In this document: in pieces, positions 7,664-16,750 of the stretch
How positions within the stretch are numbered: the stretch's first letter is position 1
How the letters are laid out: every line of letters starts with the position of its first letter
From: an uncultured Porphyromonadaceae bacterium
Lineage (GTDB): Bacteria > Bacteroidota > Bacteroidia > Bacteroidales > Muribaculaceae
Assembly: GCA_900541555.1 (NCBI GenBank)
Contig: UQKE01000009.1
Span: forward strand, 1-59,392
Direction of reading: 5' to 3'
Length of the DNA: 59,392 nt
The notes under the pieces: generated by a model
Told to the model about the DNA's origin: nothing
The model's database searches: none
Seen by the model: the letters and a program-made list of their open reading frames with translations, nothing else
Position numbers and translations under genes: made by a program

Positions 7664-8773
7664 ATGATGGAAGAAAGGCTTTATCCGGCATTGATTCTCG
7701 ATGCGTTGCGCACAGTGCGTTATCCGGGCAATGGAAAGAGCATCGTGGAAAATGGCATGGTGGAGGACGATATACGTATCGACGGCATGAAAGTGTCGTT
7801 TTCTCTTATCTTCGACAAGCCGACCGATCCTTTTGTGAAGTCGGTCGTGAAAGCAGCGGAAACGGCAATATTGACCTACGCGAGCGCCAATGCCGACGTG
7901 AAAGGCAATGTCAATGTCAAGTTTCGCAGAGAGGAGCATAAAGTGGAAAAATTGCTTCCGGAAGTGAAAAATATCATCGGCGTCTCGTCGGGGAAAGGCG
8001 GCGTCGGGAAATCCACCGTGGCATGCAATTTGGCCGTATCGCTTGCGGCGAAAGGCTATAAGGTTGGTCTGCTCGATGCCGACATATTCGGGCCGTCTGT
8101 GCCTAAAATGTTTGGCGTGGAGGGCGAACCGGTCTATTTGGAGGAATCCGACGGGCGGAATTTGATTGTTCCGATAGAGAAGTATGGCGTGCGATTGCTG
8201 TCGATAGGATTTTTGGTAGACAAGGACAGTGCTGTGCTTTGGCGCGGCGGCATGGCAAGCAATGCCCTCAAACAGTTGATAGGTGAGGCCGATTGGGGCG
8301 CGCTCGACTATTTTGTAATCGACATGCCGCCGGGAACGAGCGACATCCATTTGACGCTTGTGCAAACGTTGGCCATCACCGGCGCCATCGTAGTGACAAC
8401 TCCGCAGGAAGTGGCGTTGGCCGATGCGCGCAAGGGCATAAGCATGTTTCAGAGCGACAAGGTGAATGTGCCGGTGCTCGGCATTGTTGAAAATATGTCG
8501 TGGTTCACTCCGGCCGAACATCCGGATGAAAGATATCACATATTCGGCAATGGCGGCGGCGCAAGATTGTCGGAAAAATTGCAAGTGCCGTTGTTGGCTC
8601 AAATTCCGCTTGTGGCAAGCATTTGCGATGGCGGCGACAATGGGATTCCTTCGGCATTGCAAAACACCGTGTCGGGGGCGGCATTCGCCATGCTTGCCGA
8701 TCGGGTGGTCGAGGCCGTTGACAAGCGCAACGCGACGCTTCCTCCCACGCAGAAGGTTGAAATAAAACATTAA
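7664..8773 (+). CDS. Mrp/NBP35 family P-loop ATPase (Fe-S cluster carrier type)
   Basis: A 369-residue protein. An N-terminal MIP18 (DUF59) domain (residues 1-90) is followed by a MinD-type ATPase with the deviant Walker A GVSSGKGGVGKSTVACNLAV (about residues 106-125) and the DMPPGTSDIHLTL motif. Family members bind and transfer [4Fe-4S] clusters in the cytosol. The region that carries a CxxC in E. coli ApbC reads MSWFTPAEHPDERYHIFG here and has no cysteine pair. Cluster handling by the canonical ligands is therefore doubtful, although this is common in Bacteroidetes. It is 4 bp downstream of trmB. Confidence 0.92.
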   Translation: MMEERLYPALILDALRTVRYPGNGKSIVENGMVEDDIRIDGMKVSFSLIFDKPTDPFVKSVVKAAETAILTYASANADVKGNVNVKFRREEHKVEKLLPEVKNIIGVSSGKGGVGKSTVACNLAVSLAAKGYKVGLLDADIFGPSVPKMFGVEGEPVYLEESDGRNLIVPIEKYGVRLLSIGFLVDKDSAVLWRGGMASNALKQLIGEADWGALDYFVIDMPPGTSDIHLTLVQTLAITGAIVVTTPQEVALADARKGISMFQSDKVNVPVLGIVENMSWFTPAEHPDERYHIFGNGGGARLSEKLQVPLLAQIPLVASICDGGDNGIPSALQNTVSGAAFAMLADRVVEAVDKRNATLPPTQKVEIKH

Positions 8774-8849
8774 ATATATTTTCCATGCATGGGCGAATAT
8801 GGCACACATGCCACGCGCTATATTTGCATAAACGAAAAAAGAAGTGATT

Positions 8850-9302
8850 ATGAAAGCAGGAGATAAAATACCGGAATCGTTGGGATTTGATGCCAACGGC
8901 AGGGAAGTGAAAGCTTCGGATTTCGCAGGCAAGCGGCTTGCTATCTATTTTTATCCGAAAGACAATACGCCCGGATGCACGGCAGAGGCATGCAGCTTGC
9001 GCGATGGTTACGCGCAATTGAAGGCTGCCGGCTACGAAATTGTCGGCGTGAGCCGCGACAGTGCGGCTTCGCATGCGCGTTTTGCCGAGCGGCATGAATT
9101 GCCCTTCACGTTGATAGCCGATACCGACTTGAAGCTTAACGAAGCGTTTGGAGTGTGGCGAAAAAAGAAGATGGCCGGCAGGGAATACATGGGGACGGTG
9201 CGAACCACGTTTATCATCGATGAAAACGGCGTTGTTACCGATGTGATAGAAAAGGTGGACACGAAAAACAGCGCGGCGCAAATTCTTGATTTGAAAAAAT
9301 AA
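8850..9302 (+). CDS. bcp: Thiol peroxidase of the Bcp/PrxQ family
   Basis: A 150-residue thioredoxin-fold peroxiredoxin that reduces hydroperoxides. The active-site segment TPGCTAEACSLRDGY holds the peroxidatic Cys and, five residues later, the resolving Cys typical of PrxQ. SRDSAASHARFAERHELPF and the MGTVRTTFIIDENG strand match the family. The ATG at 8850 is preferred over the GTG two codons upstream. A -7 box TATATTTG lies at 8819-8826. recA starts 12 bp after the stop, so oxidative-stress and DNA-repair genes probably share a transcript. Confidence 0.94.
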   Translation: MKAGDKIPESLGFDANGREVKASDFAGKRLAIYFYPKDNTPGCTAEACSLRDGYAQLKAAGYEIVGVSRDSAASHARFAERHELPFTLIADTDLKLNEAFGVWRKKKMAGREYMGTVRTTFIIDENGVVTDVIEKVDTKNSAAQILDLKK

Positions 9303-9314
9303 AAAAACAGAAAT

Positions 9315-10355
9315 ATGGAAGCAAAAAAGGAAGAAACGGGCGGTGCTGCCGTTTCCAGTGAAAAATTGAAAGCATTGCAAAATGCAATGTCGAAAATAGA
9401 GAAAGATTATGGCCGCGGCGCCATCATGAAACTCGGCGATGAAAATATTGAGGATATAGAAGTGATTCCATCGGGAATCATCGGGCTCGACTATGCTTTG
9501 GGCGTTGGCGGTTATCCACGCGGGCGAATCATTGAGATTTTCGGGCCGGAATCGTCGGGAAAGACGACATTGGCAATCTTGGCGATTGCGCAAGCGCAGA
9601 AGCAAGGCGGCATAGCAGCCATTATCGATGCCGAACATGCTTTCGACCGTTTTTATGCAGAAAAGTTGGGCGTAGACGTGAACAATCTTTGGATATCACA
9701 ACCCGACAATGGCGAGCAAGCGCTCGAAATTGCCGAACAGTTGATACGCTCGTCGGCAATCGACATTATTGTGATTGACTCCGTTGCTGCCTTGACACCG
9801 AAAGCAGAGATTGACGGCGCGATGGGCGACAAGCAAATGGGACTTCAAGCACGCTTGATGTCGCAAGCACTTCGCAAACTGACGGCAACAATCTCAAAAA
9901 CGAAAACAACGTGTATTTTCATCAACCAGCTTCGCGACAAAATCGGAGCGATGTGGGGTCCGTCGGAAACCACGACTGGTGGCAATGCGTTGAAATTTTA
10001 TGCTTCGGTGCGTATCGATATCCGCCGCATGGGCTCAATCAAAAACGGAGAAGACATCGTGGCATATCAAACGCGCGTGAAGGTGGTGAAAAACAAAGTG
10101 GCGCCTCCTTTCAAGAAAGCCGAGTTTGAAATGACATTCGGAGAAGGCGTTTCGCATAGCGGCGAAATTCTTGACCTTGGCGTTTCGTTGGGCATTATCA
10201 ATAAGAGCGGCTCATGGTTTTCTTACGACAACACGAAGTTGGGACAAGGCCGCGACGCCGTGAAACGTTTGATTGGCGACAACCCCGAACTTGCCGACGA
10301 ACTCGAAGCAAAGATAAAAGCAAAACTATACCATAAAGACGAAGAAGCCGAATAA
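9315..10355 (+). CDS. recA: Recombinase A
   Basis: A 346-residue RecA, the ATP-dependent strand-exchange protein and LexA coprotease. It shows Walker [37 protein letters not shown], the DNA-binding-loop region [16 protein letters not shown], and [20 protein letters not shown]. The short acidic C-terminus (KDEEAE) is typical of Bacteroidetes. It is 12 bp downstream of bcp; no SOS-box-like palindrome was recognised before it. Confidence 0.98.
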   Translation: MEAKKEETGGAAVSSEKLKALQNAMSKIEKDYGRGAIMKLGDENIEDIEVIPSGIIGLDYALGVGGYPRGRIIEIFGPESSGKTTLAILAIAQAQKQGGIAAIIDAEHAFDRFYAEKLGVDVNNLWISQPDNGEQALEIAEQLIRSSAIDIIVIDSVAALTPKAEIDGAMGDKQMGLQARLMSQALRKLTATISKTKTTCIFINQLRDKIGAMWGPSETTTGGNALKFYASVRIDIRRMGSIKNGEDIVAYQTRVKVVKNKVAPPFKKAEFEMTFGEGVSHSGEILDLGVSLGIINKSGSWFSYDNTKLGQGRDAVKRLIGDNPELADELEAKIKAKLYHKDEEAE

Positions 10356-10371
10356 GGAAAAACCATTGGGC

Positions 10372-10405
10372 GACCTCTCTCTCGATTTGTGTCGGTGGAG
10401 AGGTC
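10372..10405 (+). terminator. Hairpin after recA, weak terminator or mRNA 3' structure
   Basis: A perfect 8-bp stem GACCTCTC/GAGAGGTC (10372-10379 with 10398-10405) encloses an 18-nt loop in the recA-proC gap. Only a short T-poor tail follows, so termination may be partial. Confidence 0.4.
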
Positions 10406-10429
10406 TGCTCATTTAACGAAGGAAAGAAC

Positions 10430-11224
10430 ATGAAAATAGCAATTATCGGATGCGGCAACATGGGTGGCGCAATCGCGCGCGGCCTTGCCGGCGACAAAGC
10501 GTTTATGGGAAAGAATTCGATAGCTGTGTCGAATCGTTCTGCCGCGAAGCTCGACGCATTGAAAGCCGAATTTCCTGCCGTTTCGACGTCGACTTGCAAT
10601 CGTACAGTCGTCGATGGAGCCGACATGGTGATTTTGGCTGTCAAGCCGTGGCTTGTGGATACGGTCGCGGAGGAAATCAAGCCTGTGGCCAACGTGCGGC
10701 AAACGATTGTTTCCGTGGCAGCCGGCGTGGACTTTTCTCGCTTGCAGGCCGTGTTTGCCTTGCCGGATGGCGTGCCGGCTTTGTTTCGAGTAGTTCCGAA
10801 CACGGCAATTGCCATTGGCGAAAGCATGACGGTGGTTTCCGGATGTGGTGTTTCGGAGCAGCAGACGGGCGAAGTGTGCTCGTTGTTCGACCGGCTTGGG
10901 GAAACGTTGCTTGTAGAAGAACGTTTGCTGGATGCCGCCATGGCGTTAGGGTCGTGCGGGACGGCTTATGCTTTGCGCTATGTCCGTGCAGCCATGGAAG
11001 CCGGAATAGAATTGGGGTTGTATCCGGAGCAAGCGGAGAAAATCGTTGCACAAACGGTGAAAGGCGCGGCGGAAATATTGTTGCGCGGCAGGGCTCATCC
11101 AGAGGCGGAAATCGACAAGGTGACAACCCCCGGCGGGTATACGATCAAAGGCCTTAACCGCATGGAAGAATGCGGATTTTCAAATGCCGTCATCGAAGGG
11201 CATAAAGCCTCAGTGGGGAAATAG
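10430..11224 (+). CDS. proC: Pyrroline-5-carboxylate reductase
   Basis: A 264-residue enzyme that reduces pyrroline-5-carboxylate to L-proline with NAD(P)H. The Rossmann start is IAIIGCGNMGGAIARGLAG. The family C-terminal signature reads VTTPGGYTIKGLNRMEECGF. The length matches the family. In many Bacteroides proC follows argD; here it is next to recA, while the arginine operon lies 6.5 kb away. It converges with the DUF4834 gene (72-bp gap). Confidence 0.96.
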   Translation: MKIAIIGCGNMGGAIARGLAGDKAFMGKNSIAVSNRSAAKLDALKAEFPAVSTSTCNRTVVDGADMVILAVKPWLVDTVAEEIKPVANVRQTIVSVAAGVDFSRLQAVFALPDGVPALFRVVPNTAIAIGESMTVVSGCGVSEQQTGEVCSLFDRLGETLLVEERLLDAAMALGSCGTAYALRYVRAAMEAGIELGLYPEQAEKIVAQTVKGAAEILLRGRAHPEAEIDKVTTPGGYTIKGLNRMEECGFSNAVIEGHKASVGK

Positions 11225-11296
11225 GCGCGATTTGAACAGGAGCGCACAGCCTTGGCAGCCGGCGTGGGCGACAATTGAGTAGTTTCCGATGTGGAA

Positions 11297-11623
11297 TCAG
11301 AGGTCTTCAAATTCAGCGTCGGAGATTTGCGATTCTCTTTTGCAGTTGCGCATGTCGAAATTGGCAGAATCGGGTTGCTGTTCGATTGTTTCGACGGAAA
11401 TTTCTTCGAATGCCACGTATTCTCCGTCGTTTTTGTCGAATATCTTTTTCTTTTGGCGTCGGCCGGGATCTTTCGTGTTTTGTGTGCCGGATGCAGCTTT
11501 TTGACCCCATGGAGATTGCCGCCATGCATTTTTCCATTTTCTTTTTAAAACGGCAGTGACAATTACCATTAAGAAAAGGGGAATGGCAATGAGTACAATC
11601 AATAGCAGGAAGAGTAAATGCAC
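11297..11623 (-). CDS. DUF4834 family small membrane protein
   Basis: A 108-residue protein with one N-terminal membrane segment (HLLFLLLIVLIAIPLFLMVI, residues 2-21). A basic stretch follows (LKRKWKNAWRQ), then a polar tail containing the FDKNDGEYVAFEEI motif found in DUF4834 proteins of Bacteroidales. The function is unknown. It is the last gene of the minus-strand psd-pssA unit (42-bp gap), a frequent arrangement in the order, so a link to envelope lipid synthesis is possible but unproven. Confidence 0.8.
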   Translation of the reverse strand: MHLLFLLLIVLIAIPLFLMVIVTAVLKRKWKNAWRQSPWGQKAASGTQNTKDPGRRQKKKIFDKNDGEYVAFEEISVETIEQQPDSANFDMRNCKRESQISDAEFEDL

Positions 11624-11665
11624 TTTTCTTGTGAGTTAATGTCAGACGTTAAAACGAAAAACCGG

Positions 11666-12382
11666 TCAGAATTGTTCATCGCGTTTGGCTGTGACCGACA
11701 AAAAGATATAAAACAGAATAGTCCAAACCAATCCGGCCAATTGCATGTAGGCTACAAACGAGATGGCTCCGATGAGCAATGCGTAGCGTCGCACGTTGCC
11801 TTGCAGCGACAAGGATTTCACTTTTAGCGAGAACATGCGGATGCGGCTAATCATCAAAGCGGAAAACAAGACGATGAACAGCAACATACCCCAATCTCCG
11901 ATATAGCGGTATTGCATGTTCCATGCGATGACTCCCACCCAAAAAATGGCGTTGGACGGGATGGGCAGTCCGCGGAACGATTCTTTTTGCAAATCGTCGA
12001 TGTTGAATTTGGCGAGCCTTACGGCTCCGGCAGCCGTGAGCAGAAATGCTGTATAGGCAATCCAGCTGTTGCTTCCCGATTCTATCATGATCATGTTGAA
12101 CGCCAAGGCAGCCGGCGCAAAGCCGAAGCTGATGAGGTCGGCAAGCGAGTCGAGTTCTTTTCCGAGCGCAGAGTAGGCATGAAGCAGCCGAGCGGAAAGC
12201 CCGTCGCAGAAGTCGAACAAGACCGATGCGCCAATGAAGATGAACGCCAATTCGTAGCCGGCAAGAGCGCCATATTGCGTGTCGAAATGGAATGCAAAAA
12301 CACTTGCCATGCACCCTGCCAGCAAGTTCATGCAGGTGATGGAATTCGGAATATTTCGTCGGATGAAACGCAGAATTTTCAT
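11666..12382 (-). CDS. pssA: CDP-diacylglycerol-serine O-phosphatidyltransferase
   Basis: A 238-residue integral membrane enzyme that makes phosphatidylserine from CDP-diacylglycerol and serine. The CDP-alcohol phosphotransferase motif (DG..AR.8G.3D.3D) reads DGLSARLLHAYSALGKELD followed by SLAD (about residues 60-82). It has about seven hydrophobic helices. The start codon overlaps the psd stop by 4 bp, indicating translational coupling of the two consecutive steps of phosphatidylethanolamine synthesis. Confidence 0.95.
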   Translation of the reverse strand: MKILRFIRRNIPNSITCMNLLAGCMASVFAFHFDTQYGALAGYELAFIFIGASVLFDFCDGLSARLLHAYSALGKELDSLADLISFGFAPAALAFNMIMIESGSNSWIAYTAFLLTAAGAVRLAKFNIDDLQKESFRGLPIPSNAIFWVGVIAWNMQYRYIGDWGMLLFIVLFSALMISRIRMFSLKVKSLSLQGNVRRYALLIGAISFVAYMQLAGLVWTILFYIFLSVTAKRDEQF

Positions 12383-13059
12383 GATTGTTTCTGATTTTTT
12401 AGTCGGGCGACGGGCGTAATGCCTCCGATAGTCTTATCGCCTATTTTGACAAGAATTTCGGCATCGAGCGGCAAGTAGATGTCGACGCGGGAGCCAAATT
12501 TGATGAATCCGAGATGCGATGAAATGTCGGCTTTGATGCCGGGACGCGCGTATGTGACGATACGGCGGGCGATGGCGCCGGCTATTTGGCGCACGAGGAT
12601 GCGCTCGCCGCTCTCGGTTTTTATGACTATGGAAGAGTGTTCGTTTTCAGAGCTTGATTTGGGCAAGTATGCCGCACGAAATCTCCCCGGCTGGTATTTC
12701 ACTTTTTCCACGTTGCCTTCGACCGGATACCAATTGGCATGCACGTTGAATACCGACATGAACACCGATAGCTGAATGGCTTTGCGGTTCAAGAATTCTT
12801 TTTCTTCGACTTCTTCCAAAGCGACGACCGTGCCGTCGGCCGACGATACGACAATGCCTTCTTTGTCGCCTTTGAAAACGCGTGCGGGAGAACGGAAAAA
12901 GTTGATTACCAAACAAAGGATAACGGCCGATATGGCCCACAAAATGGCAGAAGCGATGAACGAAGGTACAAAGAGATAGGCCGTCGCGCAGACAACTACC
13001 AATATCAGCACCAATGCCAGAATGATATTGATGCCCTCTCTATGTATTCTCACTCTCAT
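12379..13059 (-). CDS. psd: Phosphatidylserine decarboxylase (short, GSR type)
   Basis: A 226-residue proenzyme that decarboxylates phosphatidylserine. After a membrane anchor (residues 10-50) come FFRSPAR, FMSVFNVHANWYP and, near residue 190, HLGFIKFGSRVDIYLP. The Gly-Ser bond of FGSR is the self-cleavage site producing the pyruvoyl group. The start at MRVRIHREG is chosen over an ATG 29 codons upstream because a -7 box (TATTTTTG, minus strand, 13076-13083) would otherwise lie inside the gene. It overlaps pssA by 4 bp. Confidence 0.95.
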   Translation of the reverse strand: MRVRIHREGINIILALVLILVVVCATAYLFVPSFIASAILWAISAVILCLVINFFRSPARVFKGDKEGIVVSSADGTVVALEEVEEKEFLNRKAIQLSVFMSVFNVHANWYPVEGNVEKVKYQPGRFRAAYLPKSSSENEHSSIVIKTESGERILVRQIAGAIARRIVTYARPGIKADISSHLGFIKFGSRVDIYLPLDAEILVKIGDKTIGGITPVARLKNQKQS

Positions 13060-13075
13060 TTTGTTTTTACTTCGG

Positions 13076-13083
13076 CAAAAATA
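13076..13083 (-). promoter_or_regulatory. -7 box of the psd-pssA promoter
   Basis: TATTTTTG on the minus strand lies 17 bp before the chosen psd ATG and fits TAnnTTTG. Confidence 0.5.
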
Positions 13084-13181
13084 AAACAAAATATTAAAAA
13101 ATAAAAGCGGAAACGCAGCAATGCCGTTGTCGCCATGCAGCCGCACTCATATTTTACGCGAGCGATATGGATAAGTTTTCG

Positions 13182-13189
13182 TACCTTTG
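13182..13189 (+). promoter_or_regulatory. -7 box of the pseudouridine synthase gene
   Basis: TACCTTTG lies 21 bp before the ATG at 13211. A -33 element is not obvious. Confidence 0.5.
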
Positions 13190-13210
13190 CATCCGTAAAA
13201 ACAATTGATT

Positions 13211-14119
13211 ATGGCAAAGAAAGGAAGGCATGAAGGACAGTGGCGTCCTGACAGCATATACACTTGGAAGGTATCCGGCGACGACACGTTGCTTGCTTGC
13301 GTCGAGAAAAAATTGACAGATCATAAGCATAATGCAGTCAAGTCGCTGTTGAAATATGGGCAAATCGCGGTGAATGGCACTCCCGTCACGCAATTTGACA
13401 CGCCTGTGCGATCCGGCGATGCCGTTTCGGTCAATTTCACGCGCCCGTTTGTCGTGTTTTCCCACCCTCGTATTCAATTGGTTTATGAAGACGACGATAT
13501 TATCGTAGTGAACAAAGGGAGCGGCGTGCTTTCCGTGTCGACCGACAATGTGAAAGACAATACGGCTTACAGCGCGCTGCGCGCTTATTTGAAGCAAAAA
13601 GACCCCCGATTGAAATTGTTCATAGTGCATCGGCTCGATCAAGGGACGTCCGGATTGATGATGTTTGCAAAGAATGAAGAGGCGAAAGAAGCCATGCAAT
13701 TCAATTGGCGGAATATGGTGTTGCATCGGAATTATGTGGCAGTCGTCGAAGGCATCGTGGAGCGGCAGGAAGGCGTGGTGCGCAGCTACTTGGCTGAAAA
13801 TGCGCAGCATGAGGTTTATTCTACGCAAAATCCGGAAGAAGGCCAGCTTGCGGTGACGCGCTATCGGGTGTTGAAAAAAGGAGGTGGATACACATTGATG
13901 GAACTAAGCCTCGACACAGGGCGGAAAAATCAAATCCGCGTCCACATGAAGGATCTTGGCCATCCGATTGTGGGCGATCGCAAATACGGGGCGAAGAATA
14001 GCCCGATTCGTCGACTTGCGCTTCATGCGTCGACACTCCATTTCGTGCATCCGGCAACAAGACAAGAGATGCGATTCGAAACGCCGGTGCCTGCGCGTTT
14101 CGCGGGACTGGTGAAATAG
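13211..14119 (+). CDS. RluA/RluD family rRNA/tRNA pseudouridine synthase
   Basis: A 302-residue enzyme that isomerises uridine in structured RNA. The N-terminal S4-like domain (residues 20-80) contains LLKYGQIAVNGTPVTQFDTP. The catalytic motif is FIVHRLDQGTSGLMMFAKN (about residues 137-155), with the essential Asp in RLD. The later motifs TGRKNQIRVHMKDLGHPIVG and LALHASTLHFVHP are complete. Which RNA position it modifies cannot be told from sequence. ATG 13211 is preferred to the TTG two codons upstream. pheT follows after 140 bp. Confidence 0.92.
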   Translation: MAKKGRHEGQWRPDSIYTWKVSGDDTLLACVEKKLTDHKHNAVKSLLKYGQIAVNGTPVTQFDTPVRSGDAVSVNFTRPFVVFSHPRIQLVYEDDDIIVVNKGSGVLSVSTDNVKDNTAYSALRAYLKQKDPRLKLFIVHRLDQGTSGLMMFAKNEEAKEAMQFNWRNMVLHRNYVAVVEGIVERQEGVVRSYLAENAQHEVYSTQNPEEGQLAVTRYRVLKKGGGYTLMELSLDTGRKNQIRVHMKDLGHPIVGDRKYGAKNSPIRRLALHASTLHFVHPATRQEMRFETPVPARFAGLVK

Positions 14120-14198
14120 CCGAACCGTTGTTTTGGCCCGTGTGGGCTTGGGATGCTATCGAAAAAGGAGGGCAGTAGGCGTTTTCGGGATTTTTTTA

Positions 14199-14206
14199 TA
14201 AATTTG
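14199..14206 (+). promoter_or_regulatory. -7 box of the pheT promoter
   Basis: TAAATTTG at 14199-14206, 53 bp before the pheT ATG, matches TAnnTTTG. Confidence 0.5.
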
Positions 14207-14259
14207 TGCGATTTTTCCGTGCGGATTTCGCGGTGCGGAATATTTAGAAACATTTGATT

Positions 14260-16725
14260 ATGAATATATCGTATAATTGGCTGAAAGAATATGTGGATTT
14301 CGACCTCTCTCCGGAGGAAGTGTCTGCGGCATTGACTTCGCTCGGCTTGGAAACCGACGGCGTGGAAAAAGTCGAAACAATCAAAGGCGGTTTGGCAGGT
14401 CTGGTAGTTGGCAAAGTGCTGACGTGCGAGGATCATCCCGATAGCGACCATCTTCATGTGACGACGGTCGATTTGGGCGACGGCGTGCCGACGCAAATCG
14501 TTTGCGGCGCTCCAAACGTGGCAGCGGGCCAGCATGTGATCGTGGCGACGCTTGGGACGAAACTATACGATGGCGACAAAGAATTTGTCATCAAAAAATC
14601 TAAAATACGCGGAGTCGAATCGTTTGGCATGATTTGCGCCGAAGATGAAATCGGCGTTGGCGCTTCCCACGACGGCATCATCGTGTTGCCGGAGACAGCC
14701 GTTGTCGGCACGCCGGCAAAAGAGTATTACGGCGTGAAAGACGACTATGTATTTGAAGTCGACTTGACGCCGAATCGGATTGACGCGGCGTCCCACTATG
14801 GCGTGGCACGCGATTTGGCTGCATGGTTGAAGCAGCATGGCAAGGGTGGAAACCTTCGCCGTCCTTCCGACGAGGCATGCCGTTCCGATCGCGCAGATGG
14901 TGCAATTCCGGTGAAGGTGGAAACGGAAGATGCCTGCATTCGCTATTCCGGCTTGACGATTCGCAACGTGAAAGTGGCAGAAAGCCCCGAATGGTTGCGC
15001 AACTATCTGACGGCCATAGGGCAGCGCCCAATCAACAACATTGTCGATATTACGAACTTCATATTGAATGCCTTTTGCCAGCCGTTGCATTGTTTCGATC
15101 TTGCGAAAGTGGCAGGCGGCGAAATTGTGGTGCGCACTGTGGACGACGGAACGAAATTCGTCACGTTGGACGGCGTGGAACGCAAACTTTCAGATCGCGA
15201 TTTGATGATTTGCAATGCGCATGAGCCGATGTGCATCGCCGGTGTGTTCGGCGGAATGGATTCCGGCGTGACGGAAGCGACGACCGACATATTTCTTGAA
15301 TCGGCTTGCTTCCATCCGACATGGGTCAGAAAAACGGCTCGCCGGCACGGACTGAACACCGACTCTTCGTTTCGTTTCGAACGCGGCGTCGACCCGTCGA
15401 ATACGGTATATGCGTTGAAAATAGCTGCTCTTTTGGTGAAAGAGCTTGCCGGCGGAGAGATTTGCGGCGACGTGTTCGATTGGTATCCGCGTCCCGTAGA
15501 GCGCCCGTCGGTAGAACTGTCGTATGATTATTTGGCTTCATTGATAGGAAAAGACATTGAAGCGGAAACGATAAAAAGCATTTTGGCATCGCTTGAAATT
15601 GAGGTTGTCTCCGAACGGGAAGGCGTGCTGGATTTGCGAGTGCCGACCTACCGTGTCGATGTGACTCGCCCGTGCGACGTGGCAGAAGAAATATTGCGCG
15701 TGTATGGCTACGACAATGTGGAATTTGGCGAAACGATGCATTCCAGTTTGTCTTATCGGCAGACGACAGACGTGTCGGAGCGTTTGCAATACCTTATTTC
15801 CGAGCAATTGACAGCTTGCGGGTTCTATGAAATCATGAACAACTCCCTGACGGCGGTGTCGTATTATGAAGGATTGCAAACTTATCCGCTTGAAAAGTGT
15901 GTCCGTTTGATGAATCCGTTGAGCAACGATCTTGCCGTGTTGCGGCAGACGCTTGTGTTTGGCGGGCTTGAAAGCCTTGCGCACAACATCAACCGCAAGA
16001 AGGCGGATTTGATGATGTATGAATTCGGGCATGTTTACAGCCGCGACCCTGAGAAAGAGTCGTCGGAAGCGGAGCCATTGCGTCCGTTTAAAGAGGAGAC
16101 CAATCTCGGACTTTGGATGACGGGCGACGTTTGTGCGGGAAACTGGGCTTTGCCGGCACGGAAAACAACTGTCTACGACTTGAAATCGGTAGTAGAGAAT
16201 ATTTTTGCGCGTATTGGCTTGTCGATGCAGGAACTGTCGGTCGCACAGACATCCGGCGAACTGTTTGATGCATCTTTGGCGTATGCCACAAAAGACGGAA
16301 AGGCAATAGGGCAGATGGGCATTGTCAGCCGCAAATTGTTGAAAATGGCCGACATTCATCAAGAGGTGTTCTATGCCGAACTTAAATGGGATGTGCTGCT
16401 GAAAATGGCATTGCGCAAGAAGGTGGAATATCGCGACCTTCCGAAAACGATGCCGGTGAAACGCGATTTGGCGTTGTTGCTCGATGCAGGGGTTACGTTT
16501 GCACAAGTAGAAAATGTGATTCGCTCGTCGGAACGCAAGTTGCTGAAAGAGATAACGCTGTTTGATGTCTACGAAGGCAAGAACTTGGAGGCCGGAAAGA
16601 AGTCCTATGCAGTCAGCTTGATTTTGCAAGATGAGGAAAAAACACTCAACGACAAGCAAATCGATGCAGTGATGAATAAGATAATTGCGAATTTGCAAAA
16701 ACAGCTTGACGCGAAACTCAGATAA
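14260..16725 (+). CDS. pheT: Phenylalanine-tRNA ligase beta subunit
   Basis: An 821-residue beta subunit of the alpha2-beta2 enzyme that charges tRNA-Phe. Domains in order: the tRNA-binding EMAP-like domain (residues 40-150, GLVVGKVLTCEDHPDSDHLH); the B3/B4 editing domain; the B5 domain (about 405-475, LSYDYLASLIGKDIEAETIK); the catalytic-like core (EEILRVYGYDNVEF); and the FDX-ACB anticodon domain at the end (PVKRDLALLLDAGVTFAQVE). The ATG at 14260 is chosen over a TTG two codons earlier. pheS is not nearby, as usual in Bacteroidetes. yebC follows after 25 bp. Confidence 0.97.
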   Translation: MNISYNWLKEYVDFDLSPEEVSAALTSLGLETDGVEKVETIKGGLAGLVVGKVLTCEDHPDSDHLHVTTVDLGDGVPTQIVCGAPNVAAGQHVIVATLGTKLYDGDKEFVIKKSKIRGVESFGMICAEDEIGVGASHDGIIVLPETAVVGTPAKEYYGVKDDYVFEVDLTPNRIDAASHYGVARDLAAWLKQHGKGGNLRRPSDEACRSDRADGAIPVKVETEDACIRYSGLTIRNVKVAESPEWLRNYLTAIGQRPINNIVDITNFILNAFCQPLHCFDLAKVAGGEIVVRTVDDGTKFVTLDGVERKLSDRDLMICNAHEPMCIAGVFGGMDSGVTEATTDIFLESACFHPTWVRKTARRHGLNTDSSFRFERGVDPSNTVYALKIAALLVKELAGGEICGDVFDWYPRPVERPSVELSYDYLASLIGKDIEAETIKSILASLEIEVVSEREGVLDLRVPTYRVDVTRPCDVAEEILRVYGYDNVEFGETMHSSLSYRQTTDVSERLQYLISEQLTACGFYEIMNNSLTAVSYYEGLQTYPLEKCVRLMNPLSNDLAVLRQTLVFGGLESLAHNINRKKADLMMYEFGHVYSRDPEKESSEAEPLRPFKEETNLGLWMTGDVCAGNWALPARKTTVYDLKSVVENIFARIGLSMQELSVAQTSGELFDASLAYATKDGKAIGQMGIVSRKLLKMADIHQEVFYAELKWDVLLKMALRKKVEYRDLPKTMPVKRDLALLLDAGVTFAQVENVIRSSERKLLKEITLFDVYEGKNLEAGKKSYAVSLILQDEEKTLNDKQIDAVMNKIIANLQKQLDAKLR

Positions 16726-16750
16726 TAAAAATATAAAAAGGAATATATAA

